A DNA stretch of 64,000 nucleotides, from positions 240,065-304,064 of the forward strand of contig MU623367.1 of assembly GCA_025201765.1 (NCBI GenBank), written 5' to 3'. The notes below the pieces were generated by a model. It was not told the origin of the DNA and made no database searches. It saw nothing but the letters and a program-made list of their open reading frames with translations. A program made the translations under genes and the position numbers. Shown piece by piece: positions 51,301-61,639 of the stretch. Origin of the DNA: Daldinia sp. FL1419. Taxonomy: Eukaryota; Ascomycota; Sordariomycetes; Xylariales; Hypoxylaceae. Numbering within the stretch: the stretch's first letter is position 1; every line of letters begins with the position of its first letter.

Positions 51301-52909
51301 CTAGTTCCTCAATACTTAGCTCGAGTATCATATTCCAAAACTCAACCGCATCCGCCTCTGAGAGTATCCCGGAAGCATCAAGCCAGACCTATCCAGCCTC
51401 ATCTATTCCGATCTCGAGCACTGAAACTAGTATGACTACCTCGACGGTATACTCAACAAATATTTACACCATAACATCTTGTGCACCTGGTGTTACAAGC
51501 TGTCCTGCTAAGGTTACTACGGATCTCGTATCTCTATACACGACTATATGTCCGGTTGCCGAGTCTCAAACAACAATTGAAGGGAGTTCATCGGCACTTC
51601 CGGTCGCTACACAGACTTCTTCATCATCCACCCAGGCAATTTCGTCGTATGCTACTCTAAGAAATTCCACGTCGACCAGGGCCACTCCCAATTCAAGCGC
51701 ATCTTCTTCAGCCCAGTTGAGTGCTACTCAAGATGTGCCGTCTTATTCGATGTCTACCGAATCCGGACTTCTGGTTGGGTCAAGCACAGATCAGGCTGCG
51801 TCATCATATGCAACACCTGCACGGTCTGAAACAGAATCTATACCGTACACCACGTCGACTATCTATTCGACGAATATTTACACGGTTACTTCTTGCGCTC
51901 CAGGAGTTACTAATTGCCCTGCTAAAGGTGCTGTGACAACGGAAGTTATTCCAGTGTCAACTACCTTCTGTCCCGTAGCGGATAACTCGAAAGACGTCCC
52001 AGGGACTACCGCTTCCGCAGCTGAATCTCAATATACAACCACTGCTCTCACCTTTAGCGACACTGTAAGCGGTTCAGTTATCGTAGTGACGACGACTATC
52101 ACCTTCGTTGATACGCCCGTACCAACCTTGAACTACCCAACTCAAGCGATCGGGACGACTAGCACTGCAGGAACTGATGCGATCACATCAAGTTCGCCTG
52201 GTGTCTACCCTAATATAACCAAGCCAGGTACAACTGTGACTCTCGGTAACTACTTTACGACTGTAATCGAGTATGACACAATTACTCCTCAGGCTCCCGC
52301 TTCTGTGTCATTTGGCGCCGTTCCCACCAGTTACTACACAGCACCCCAAGCATCTGCCGATGTATCAAGTTACCAGATGAGTGAAGTCTCTAGTACTGTA
52401 GGAACAGCCGCTACCTCTGTCCCGGTTTCTGTTAGCCCAGCTGCAAGGTTAGTTCCTCTGTCTTGCTTTTTCTTGATTATTTGTACCATAATCATGCAAA
52501 CCTTATGGGGCCTTATAAACTGATGGTTATTCCTATTAGCTATCCTGTAGAATCGTCGCAAACCGGACCTGGGAATGCGCTGAGCGAGTCGTCGTATGTC
52601 GATAATGACATCACAACAGTAACATCTCCTACCACAGATACCAGCACTGTAACTCAAACGCGATCGCCTAAGCAATCAGGTACGTGCGCGTGCGATCCCT
52701 CGACCGTGTCCGTAACTGTTACCCAGACGGTTGCACGAGTCACTGTGACAAGCACAGCCGAACCGTTTTTCGCTAGCACGTACCCTGCGGGCAACCCTCC
52801 GCTCGGGACGGGTGTGGCGACCGCAAGTGACTACCCAACGAGTACGCCAGCTGCGATGCGAAGATGGTTTAGGCGAGGCCACGGAAACGGGGGCGGACAT
52901 GGCCATTAA
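48309..52909 (+). CDS. Crh-family GH16 chitin-glucan transglycosylase with giant Ser/Thr-rich tail
   Basis: Three exons, 48309-49124, 49173-52447 and 52540-52909, give 1486 aa, far longer than the usual 350-500 aa for Crh enzymes. Residues 1-22 form a signal peptide (MSKRGIISLLTALSFTAQFA). The GH16 domain (about 25-290) carries the catalytic DEIDFEF (123-129; Glu124, Asp126, Glu128), which in Crh proteins cuts chitin and links it to beta-1,6/1,3-glucan. Thereafter about 1100 residues are Ser/Thr/Pro-rich and surely O-glycosylated, with AlaSerSer runs and four Cys modules of type TSCAPGVTNCP. Intron 1 is 48 nt (in-frame, branch TACTAAC). The spliced C-terminus, MRRWFRRGHGNGGGHGH, lacks a GPI signal. 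It likely acts in the cell wall or as an adhesin-like surface protein. Confidence 0.88.
50239..50305 (+). repeat. 9-bp coding microsatellite (Ala-Ser-Ser)n
   Basis: About seven tandem copies of GCTTCTTCA inside the Crh-like gene, encoding repeated Ala-Ser-Ser. Likely length-variable between strains, as in fungal adhesin genes. Confidence 0.85.
50455..51985 (+). repeat. Four Cys-containing Thr-rich modules in Crh-like protein
   Basis: Four spaced copies, beginning near 50455, 50895, 51430 and 51845, share the pattern STxYxTNxxTxTSCAPxVTxCP, followed by a V-T-T-E/D segment ending STTI or TTICPV. Two or three cysteines per copy suggest small disulfide-stabilised knots in the glycosylated stalk. 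Similar modules occur in fungal cell-wall and adhesin-like proteins (family knowledge). Confidence 0.8.
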
Positions 52910-54038
52910 TGGTTCTCGATGTTAGATGAACAAAGCAGGGAGTTATATTGTATATAGTTACCCCTATTTAGTTTTATGGTCTTTCTATTTTACTTATTTT
53001 ATTGGGTAACTACCTACCTAAGGTAGCTAGCAGGTTTCACGGTCAAAATTTATTGTGTTGTATATATTTCTAGCCTCCATTTATACGAGAAATCTAAATG
53101 GATGTGGATTAGCAGTTTGTAAAGGAAATTTGCATGCTATGTGATGCTATGTGATGCTATAAAGAATAGAAGGGCTTCTGTACTGGCGATAAAGATGGGG
53201 GGTGTTTGGAATATCAACCCGATATGCTTGGAATGGCACGAACCGAGAGAGACACGACTACGACACCACGTAAGCGTACGACCTATGTTGTCTCATTCGT
53301 GCAAAGTTCTGACGTGATACGACTTCAACCAATGTAATATTGAACCGATTCTTAAAAACACGCGAGATCCAGCTAGATATGGTAACAGGATGACCTAAAA
53401 TATCATCTCCGCGTAGATCTTACATCCAAGTGCAAATAACAGCGGATGCAATTTTTAGAACACTAGGGTATAGCCTTACTAAATATTCTGTCAGTATTTC
53501 TCCCTCAACTCTGCATCCGCTTTTCCGCTTATGCCTTCTACATCACTTTCTTAACCTTGCAACCTTCCATATTATCCCCCTACCACCCCCTTCCCCCTTC
53601 CCCCTTCTAGCCTACAACCGATGGGCTGGTAATGATACATCGATATACCCTCCACATTTGATGCGGCATCCAATCGGCCTACACCGAACTTCGATGTATC
53701 TATATATAAATAAAAGCCGAACAAAACAGCCGCTAGGGCGATAGGAGGACATGGTCCTTGCCGAGTACGTGTGTAATCTATATGCGTAATCTCACCGGAC
53801 TTGAACGCGCTTATAGTACTCAAGCTAGACTGTAAAAGGGCTCAGTGAGACTTTTGCAACTATGGCTCAAGTTATATAACAAGCGGATCCTGGTCGCAGC
53901 GTTGCTGTTGATACCTATCAAAACCGAGCTCGGACGAGAAGTACGAAAATTACTGCTTTCTAGTGTCAACATATACACCTCACCTGGCTCGAGCAAACCC
54001 CTAGAGTTTCCTCCTATCCACGCACTCGGGTCGTAGCC
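52910..54038. other. Intergenic
   Basis: Between two same-strand genes. Contains a short ATGTGATGCT tandem (about 53139-53160) and a C-rich pyrimidine tract (about 53570-53610). No coding or RNA gene seen. Confidence 0.5.
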
Positions 54039-55177
54039 ATGTCTGGCGTTCGAAATATTACGGTTCCATGGGTGCCCCTGGACGAATTCGATTGGTCATT
54101 TGCGCGCACCGGCCCGCTGCCCTGGAACTTAACAGTCTGGTGAGTGATGGGGCCCGTTCCGAAAGCCACGAGGCGTACCCCTATGTATGTAGTAAGGGCT
54201 AACGAGCTGTACGTAGGTGTCTCCTCGCCGTCTTCACGTCACTTCCAATATGGATGACCATCGAGCTTACTGCCTGGGTTCTTTACGCCTTCGAGCGATG
54301 GAGGGGGATTTATTTCTGGTCCGTCCTTGCTACGACGTGGGGCTTGACGATCCGCGCTATCGGATTCCTGCTCAAGTTCTGTGTTCCGCAAGCGAACTGG
54401 ATATTGACATACGTGCTATCCGAAGTCGGCTGGGTTGTGATGGTGAGTGGGTTTAGCATCGTCCTGTGGTCGCGATTACATCTCGTGATCCCCCCAAGCA
54501 CGACGATCCTGCGCGTTGTGCTTGCAATGATCGTCATCGACGGGTTCGTTTTCCACGTTCCGACTGTCGTATTTCAGTATTTCATATCAAATTCAGCAAC
54601 GCATGAGAAGTACCTCCCTTATATGAATGTGATGGAGCGCGTCCAGGTCTTGGCGTTCTCAGTGCAAGAGGCTGTCATCTCGTCCATCTACGTATGGGGA
54701 ACCTTGCAAATGTTCAAGCTATCACTCAACTCCAAGGCTAAGAATACGTTGGCATTTCTCATCATCGTGCAGATAGCCGTCGTATTGGCCGACATACCCG
54801 TCATCGTACTCGACTACTGTAACTACTTCACGCTTAAGGCCGTTATACACTCGTTTATATACGCCTTTAAACTACAAATAGAGTTCGTCGTGCTTAACGA
54901 ATTCAAGCGTCTGGCGAATGGGGGACTCACGGGTGGTAATGGATCTCTCAGGAGGGTGTCCGATGATTTCTCGCCATTCAACGCTAAGCCTCTCGATACA
55001 CCAAAAGGGAATACTGGTGCGTTCAATAACTCCGGCGTTTCTGTTCTTGTATCGGACGGTGATCAGCTATCATCGAGGGCGAATCGACCTGGCTCGTCCA
55101 GAACGCATAGTCAGCGCGCAGAGCCACACAAAGATTCTGAAATCCAGCATATAGGAAGATATGGGGTAGCTATATAA
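54039..55177 (+). CDS. Seven-helix integral membrane protein (DUF7703-like)
   Basis: Two exons, 54039-54139 and 54217-55177, give 353 aa; the 77-nt intron has donor GTGAGT, branch GGCTAAC and acceptor GTAG, and rebuilds Trp at the joint. About seven hydrophobic segments run from residue 33 to 250 (for example LTVWCLLAVFTSLPIWMTI, FSIVLWSRLHLVI, AFLIIVQIAVVLADIPVIVL). The loop motif near IVLWSRLHLV and the repeated Trp/Tyr pattern in the helices fit the fungus-specific membrane family DUF7703. The last about 100 residues are hydrophilic and cytosolic in character. Function is unknown; a receptor-like role is only a guess from topology. The family name is given from memory. Confidence 0.8.
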
Positions 55178-55734
55178 TTCTTTCTTTGACCCCCCGACCT
55201 ATACAACTTTTTGGATTCTAGGTATAATATTATCATTTCAATTTCATGAGCATAGTGTAGATCTTGGCTATAATAGCCTGAAGAGTGTGGGTGCTTTGAA
55301 GAGATGGCACATGATCACCAAGGCCCTCGAGACGTTCGATAATTCCACTCGAGATGTCAATCCCTTAGTATTAGAAGCTATTTAGGGCTTCATTCTGCGA
55401 GTCCACCGTTGTAAGCCCGCCACGCAAGCGTATATTTGGAACACAGAAGCTCAGTTCTGTATTTCTAAAAAAAAAAAAAAAAAACCAAGAATGCATACCG
55501 AATCCCGCATACGATTCGGACCTTTTCCCCACTGGATATTTTGATCTCCTCACCTCGTTAAACACGTCGCGAGATTGGCATATGGTGATCGATGACGGGT
55601 AGTCTCTGTCGAAATAATCTTACGATCAGAATGTTAATCAGAGGGGAAGAGGAAAGGACTTGGTCTTTAGGAAACTTATGAAGTTTATCATGTAGGACAT
55701 CAAATCTAATCATGCTACTTCCAGGAGTAGGAAT
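55178..55734. other. Intergenic
   Basis: 3' flank of the membrane-protein gene, with an A-run at about 55468-55484. No gene seen. Confidence 0.5.
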
Positions 55735-56387
55735 CAGGGTCGGGATCTATTCCATCTCTCCACCAAAATGCCTTGGTGTAGTGGGTGTATTACACCCACC
55801 AAAATTCAGGATGTGTGTGGGTTAATGGATTGGTGGATTATGTAATAAAGTGATGCTATCACCAGTAGTAAATATCATATAAACCTGCTCAATTTTGGTG
55901 TTGAAAATATATTCTGTAATGTACAAGGATTTATATACGCGTTTGTATGGAGATACGTGTACCCCTCAACGCGAAACAGAATTATTAAAGACATTGGCCC
56001 GAGCTTCGAGGGGTCAATTTCGGGCTGAACAATTAAATTTTATATTTACCCTTGTTTTCTAATCAATCCTTGAAAGAACTATTTGTTGATTATATTGTAT
56101 AATCTATGAATTTTGGGCTTTCTAATGGTATAAGTTTCCTCAATGCCACGAAAAGTCAAAGCCATATTGCTAGTGTGGCCACCAAAATTACCAGTAAACA
56201 CTAACATCGTGGCTTTACTGCGAAATTTCTTGAGGCACGACTCCACTCCTAATCCATCTCTCCACCAAATCCACCATTTTAAAAGCTTCAAGTGTGTTGG
56301 TGGATTAAGCGCACAGACCAAGTCTAATAGAATGGAGTGGAATGGATTTAAGTTGTAGCCCATGGCGTGGAATGGATCGCGACCCTG
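55735..56387. mobile_element. Candidate hAT-like MITE
   Basis: The segment starts CAGGGTCGGGATCTATTCCA and its opposite end, read on the minus strand, starts CAGGGTCGCGATCCATTCCA: 18 of 20 match as terminal inverted repeats. CAGGG-type ends are typical of hAT transposons. Inside, TCCATCTCTCCACCAAA occurs twice in direct orientation (near 55750 and 56252), like subterminal repeats. No transposase is encoded in 653 bp. I do not see an 8-bp target duplication, which weakens the case. Confidence 0.45.
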
Positions 56388-56720
56388 TAATCCCCTTACC
56401 CCCTTCTTGACTTCTTGATGTTTCCTAAACCCTAGTTGGGAATTACGATTAACGTGAGACCTTATATACCAATGACTCTGTTTGGATTATGCCGTAAACA
56501 AGAATTGTTCTAGACTTTTCAAATAAAGTATATGCCATTTCATGTGAGTTTGATTCCGAAATTGCTCTCCCTACGAACGAACGCGGTATTTAACCTTTCA
56601 AAGTTAATATGAGATTCGACATATGATATAAAAACAAGATGAATAAAATCGGCAATCGTTATTTCCTATTTTACCTAGGATTTGTGTTGCTAATTCGAAG
56701 TACTACCTCGCTACTCTTCA
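56388..56720. other. Intergenic
   Basis: No feature recognised between the candidate MITE and the possible gene at 56721. Confidence 0.45.
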
Positions 56721-57158
56721 ATGTGGCGGCTGTTGCAGCGAGAGATGGCCTCGAATATAGGTAACCTACGATATTGTGCTACCGCAGTATGATAGAGGTT
56801 TACACAAGACGCCAAGCGCGGAGTATATCTCCCATATAATCAGGAATCCCGTCGTGCAGTTGCTAAAATAGATTGCAAAAATAGATTCGTTATTGTTCTC
56901 GCTGGGTCAGCATATATTACGGTTCCTGGCGATAATAATACCGGCGTACTTTTAAACGGGGACGAATATGGCATCGTCTTTTTTACAAATACAGCGGCTG
57001 TTAGTAAGAGGCATTACACACGATACCTAGATGTAACTGAGACAATTGTAATTGAGATATGGATGACGGATGGAGAAGTACCTACTAATAATGTTTTGTA
57101 CATGGGCCCGTGTAATCCAAACGAAGTTGTTGGGGTTCGCGCAGTTACAGTTGCTTGA
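56721..57158 (+). pseudogene. Possible small gene or gene relic (cupin-like sequence)
   Basis: From 56796 to 57158 the frame is open for 120 codons without a suitable ATG and reads protein-like: NRFVIVLAGSAYITVPGDNN, then GVLLNGDEYGIVFF, VTETIVIEI and VLYMGPCNPNEVVGVR. The beta-rich pattern with Gly turns resembles a cupin-type fold (weak inference). A possible first exon is 56721-56760 (MWRLLQREMASNI), with donor GTAACC and an acceptor after ACAAG near 56807, which would join in phase. Missing residues near KRHYTRYLDV and lack of a clean start suggest decay. Either an unannotated small gene or a fragment left after rearrangement. Confidence 0.4.
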
Positions 57159-57790
57159 ACGAGATGAGAGTATTAAATAGAAAGTTAGGTGTTAGTTTAT
57201 TAAAGAGTTACCGCTCATTCTTCTTTTAACTAGCATTTTAGATAAGTACCTAGACGTCTTCGGTTGTTGAGACATATGTTCGAGCACATATGCTGGTGTA
57301 GATCTGGTCTACCTAGATATATACCCAGGCAGGTACCTAACCTAGGTATTCAGTTAGTTGATAAGCCTCTTTTTTCTCTACAATTCAGAAAGCGTTAGAA
57401 TGGAGAGGTAACATTTCAGGAGTTAGGTAATATATGATGGCAAGATTTATATTATAATCATAAGTGGCGACTTGGGATAAAGTAACATACTAGACTTCAT
57501 GAAATTTTCACAGCTCCTTCGAATACCAAGCCAGACCCCAAATATAGGTAGTAGATATTATACTATCCAAAAACCTCAGGGCTGGCTGATAATAGAAACC
57601 TAAGATAAAGTGATGTATTTCGTTTGTATGGTGCACGGTGATATTTTAAACACTTTCAGAGCCAAAATACCACTTCTGAATGGGGACCCACTATATCCGG
57701 CCCGAAGAGGTGCTACGCTAATGAAACAACGCCAAAATGCGCTAAAAAGAGCTAAAGAAGTCTAATAAGAAAAAAAAAAAAGAACAACAG
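57159..57790. other. Intergenic
   Basis: Contains TACCTAGGTA-like sequence at about 57310-57345. An A-run at 57770-57782 lies just downstream of the interrupted tRNA (which is on the minus strand) and reads as a T-run there, fitting a Pol III terminator. Confidence 0.5.
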
Positions 57791-58437
57791 CGAGCTCAGC
57801 AGGGATCGAACCTGCAATCTTCAGAGAGCGGAGTACCATTGGTGGAACCGAAATCTGACGCCTTACCATTAAGTCAGAGGAGGGGGAAACCGACCCCCCT
57901 TAGAAACCGACCCCCTGTTTGGTACAGACCATTTATTACCCATTTGGGCTTAACCGAGGTACATTAGAGAAAAAGAGATAAATTATTAAGCATATGATTG
58001 GTTCGAAAATTTCTGGTTGCCATTTTGAGCATAGTTCCCCAAAACTAGCCAATAAACCATCACTACTAATCCCAAACGGGCTTAGCCTTTTATCTAGCCC
58101 TTCCATAATATGAAAGGTAATAATTCGAATAAAAGTATAATTTGCATTTGGATTAACCTTTTTCCGTCCCCCGGACTTTACCCGAACTAATTCTGGTTTA
58201 AGCTTTTAAGCTTAATTTGGATTATAGCCAATTAAAAGGGTCATTTTGAGAATAGAGATTTTTAATTGGTTGAAAAATAAGGAAAGATTCCAAAAGAAGA
58301 ATAAGAAAGATACATCAAATTGGGATAAAAAGAGTGGATACCTGGTTATTTCTTAGATTATGATTGGTCCTTTCTGACAGGGGGTCGGTTTCTAAGGGGG
58401 GTCGGTTTCCCCCTCCTCTGACTTAGGCCATGAACCC
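57791..58437 (-). tRNA. tRNA-Arg(TCG), interrupted by a MITE in the D-loop
   Basis: The 5' part is at 58437-58424 and the 3' part at 57871-57791, split by a 552-bp insertion. Joined at one copy of the TA target, it folds as a complete tRNA: acceptor GGGTTCA pairs with TGAGCTC (two G-T wobbles); D-stem GCC/GGC; anticodon stem TCAGA/TCTGA; anticodon TCG at 57851-57849; a 21-nt intron at 57847-57827 directly after position 37; T-arm GCAGG TTCGATC CCTGC; discriminator G at 57791. The B box is intact but the A box (TGGCCTAATGG) is cut in two, so transcription by Pol III as a normal tRNA is unlikely. The sequence strongly resembles eukaryotic tRNA-Arg(UCG). Confidence 0.9.
57872..58423. mobile_element. 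552-bp pogo/Fot1-type MITE
   Basis: Perfect 47-bp terminal inverted repeats at 57872-57918 and 58377-58423, starting AGTCAGAGGAGGGGG. They contain AAACCGACCCCC twice each. The insertion is flanked by TA on both sides (57870-57871, 58424-58425), the duplication used by the Tc1/mariner superfamily, to which fungal Fot1/pogo elements belong. There is no open frame for a transposase, so it is non-autonomous. Identical ends indicate a recent insertion. It shows no sign of RIP. Confidence 0.9.
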
Positions 58438-58938
58438 TTTTGGTGTTGAAAACTTTGAGTGGGTAGTCGACACTATATATCAATATTCTCGTATGAAAAT
58501 TCGATGAGGTACTGTGAAACCTGGAGGTACCACTGAAACTATGACCCTATTCTTTAACTATAAAGATAATTAAGACGGTATTTACCTGGGCACGTACCGA
58601 AATATTATATAGTAACGAAGCCATAAACAAAACGGGTCCTCATTATATTTCATCGCCGGGTGGATGTCGGTATTCCTAGGTACGCACCCTTATGCCTAGG
58701 CGTGAAAAATTTTACAAGAGGCTTCTATGAACTTCGACGCTGCTGCTTAATTTAGATCTGGGTGTTAGGTATACGTGTTTTATTCAAAATATGGACTAGG
58801 CCTTGTAACCCGAAAGGAGTGTATTTGCAAAACGAGGATAGTGACAACGGAGTCCAAACGATTTTTAAGAGAAAGCATCCTCCCATTCGATGCCTGCCAT
58901 CCGACGGTCGATACTGTAACGCAATCCCTTCAACCATC
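58438..58938. other. Intergenic
   Basis: Upstream of the tRNA 5' end and downstream of the dehydrogenase gene. No feature recognised; contains one CCTAGGTACG motif near 58675. Confidence 0.5.
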
Positions 58939-60072
58939 TCACCAAGTGAACTTTTCTTTGACCAAATCCTCGGATAGTTTCCAAAGTCTTTCAGCCCCTT
59001 CGCTTGAGGTGGAATACGAGTTTGCCCGATCCGAAACCTGGCAGTCTATAAGATAAACCCCGTAGTTCTCCTTATCTCCCTTAGTCTCGGGAAGGCCCAA
59101 TTTCGGGTCCAAAGCAGCGACGAGGCTTGTTGCCGATCCTCCTCCTAGTGTCTTGAAGTAAATCTGACCACCTTTTTTCCAGCTGTCGATTAAATCTCTA
59201 GTGCTCTGTGTAGCGTCTCGAGATAGCTCTGTGCTGATCACCCCGGGGTGCAGGGAGATGCTTAAGATCCCGTACTTCTCATATAGCCTTTTATTCAATG
59301 CGATGCTGAAAAGGACGTTGGCTACCTTTCCTTGGTTATAAGCCTCGAGAGGAATATATGATTTGTCTTCCACTTCTACCAGTCCCCATCGTCTGTGCAT
59401 CTCATAAGGGGGCTGTTCGTCTTCAGGGAGTTCTTTGCTTTTCTTTTCGAAGTTGACATCGCTCCATCTCGGGCGTGCAGATACCGGAGACAGGGAAGAA
59501 ACGTTGATAATTCTTGTGGCCCCCTTTGGATTCCCCTCTGCAGCCTTGAGGAGTTTTGGCATGATCAAGCAAGTGAACAGGAAGTGCCCGACGTGATTAG
59601 TGGCAAACTGTATCTCAATTCCATCTTCGTTGATTGTACGTTCGGGAATGCCAGAGATAGCCGCACTATTGACGACGATGTCAACAGTAGGTATATCAGA
59701 CCACGACAGGAGTTCGGTAGCTGCGGCGCGGACGGTTTTCTGCGTAGAAAGGTCAAGAATCAGGGGACGATAGTCGACATTGGGAAATTCGGCCTTGAGC
59801 TTGTCGATGCACTCATGTATTTTGGACAGGGTGCGGCTCGCAAGAATAATGTGAGCAGGGGACTGAGAAGCCTATATCGTGAGTTAGAAGAGATATATCT
59901 AAAGTATAAGTAAGAAGCATCATACAAAGGCTTGTACTGTTGTGAATCCAATGCCGGCGACGTTCACGCCTGTCACAAGTATTGTTTTTCCACGGATCCT
60001 CTCAGGGAAAGCCTTGGCTACCTCCAGTGCTTCTGTATGATCATTGAACTCGGGATGAGTAGTAGTTGTCAT
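58939..60072 (-). CDS. Short-chain dehydrogenase/reductase
   Basis: Two exons, 60072-59926 and 59871-58939, with a 54-nt intron (donor GTATGA, acceptor ATATAG) give 359 aa. Visible SDR motifs are the nucleotide-binding TILVTGVNVAGIG (about 30-42), NSAA in strand 4, VSSLS with the catalytic Ser (about 174-177), and Tyr227/Lys231 in YNQGK, followed by LHPGVISTEL. The arrangement is that of the fungal SDR group related to retinol dehydrogenases and WW-domain oxidoreductases. Substrate unknown. All catalytic residues are present. No other biosynthetic genes lie beside it, so a cluster role is not supported. Confidence 0.9.
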
Positions 60073-61375
60073 TTTGGCGTTTATGTAGTAAATCACGTCA
60101 AAGTTGATTAATTTGGTTGTTGTGTTATGCGATTGTCTGGGGTCGCTACAGATTCTCTCAACCAGAATTCGCTTCCCATTTATATCTTTTTAATCTCCCC
60201 ATTGATCTACCTTATACGTACCTATTCTACCTATTCCTAGAGAAGTTGACAGAGTTTCAGTAAGCCGACCCGCGGTGCCCGTTGACGATGACTTGATAGA
60301 AGCATGATGTTGGCTGGTCCCTGGCGGAGTTTGTAACTAACATGTAGTTAACGCCGCCTAGGGATATATCATGTTAAAATATACACGTCAAAAGATTTGA
60401 GAAGTCATAGGTATTATTAGCCATATTGCCCTTTCGATGCTTCTTAGGTTTGTATATTACTAACCAATCCTATCTCCGAGAGGTTGTAGCTTCGAGCTTG
60501 TCTAATGGAGGACTCGGACATAGTGGGTGTAATATTAGATAAGCCCGAATAGTTGCATGTCAAGCTTCATTACGGATTCATGAAATGTTACCGTATGATG
60601 GAGATAAGAGTCGGAGACCCCAGGAGATAACGAATGGTGTTGTGGGGGCATTGGGCAAGTCTCCCTTTTTTCTTTTTTTTTTTTTTTTTTCTTTGTCTCA
60701 TCGCTCTGAACGGGCACATAATAACATACTCGGTCATCGTGCGCATCGTAATAGCAAAGACGATTCTAGTCTAGAGACTAGAGACTAGAGTCTAGACTCG
60801 GAGGCAAACTTGGAAAGATTGATAGATTGGCAGAATAAATTGATGATTGTTACATTGGCTACCGCGCTTAAGACGCAAGAAGCATATATCCGCGTATTCA
60901 TACAGAATCTGCTTGAATAAGCATTCCTACGTTGATACACCCTTATACTAACACCAGACCCAAAAAGTGAGGCTATTTTCCGGGGATAACGCCAAGAATA
61001 TCCCGCCCACTTCCAAACAGATTGCCGTCCCAATTTTAACCCCCTAAAACGCCAGAATCCGAAGAACCCATTTTCCCATCCTGATCGGCGACGATCCTCG
61101 CCTTATCCGCGTTTCTTCATATCCCGGAAGTATACATGAATTTATATAGTTATAGACGCAGAAGACGCGATGTCGCGACGGCACTCTATTGATGCCAATG
61201 CTGCTTTGGCCTGTTCGATCCACTAGCGTCCGTTGTTCTTCGCTAGGGTGTAGGTATATTTCAAAATACTAGCGGCATCGTGGGCGCCCGCGGAGCACAT
61301 ATGCACGCCCTTTCCTGCTGCGTCGTGGAACCAGCTGAAACGCTGAGCTTTTTTCACCCCAGAGGACTATCGAAC
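60073..61375. other. Intergenic
   Basis: Contains a T-run at about 60664-60692, and a small cluster of TAGAGAC/GTCTAGA repeats (about 60766-60797). No convincing coding sequence on either strand. Confidence 0.5.
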
Positions 61376-61639
61376 CTATGCCGACATTCTTCTGTGGAGA
61401 AAGACGGGAAATTCGAATCCGTCCTCGAAGCTTAACGCATTCCTCCTGTGATGAGAGGGAATGTGGTACATATCGTAGGCATTCTCGTCTTCGTCTAAAG
61501 CCGACTCGCAATCGCTGAAAGCTGGGCTTCCGACCTCGAATGAGAACGTTTGAATCTCTTGAGAGGTTGTGTTCTTCTTGCTCGACGCTGGAATAGCGAT
61601 GGGCTTGGTCTGTGTGGTGAAGGTAGTCTTTTGCTCCAT
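61376..61639 (-). CDS. Hypothetical small acidic protein
   Basis: An 87-aa open frame with a good composition for coding: a Thr/Lys/Gln-rich start (MEQKTTFTTQTKPIAIP), then SFEVGSPAFSDCESALDEDE, and a C-terminal RRNALSFEDGFEFPVFLHRR. No signal peptide, membrane segment or known domain. The distinctive middle acidic segment suggests a real, lineage-restricted gene, but no intron or homologue supports it from the sequence alone. It could also be the first exon of a longer gene. Confidence 0.4.
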   Translation of the reverse strand: MEQKTTFTTQTKPIAIPASSKKNTTSQEIQTFSFEVGSPAFSDCESALDEDENAYDMYHIPSHHRRNALSFEDGFEFPVFLHRRMSA

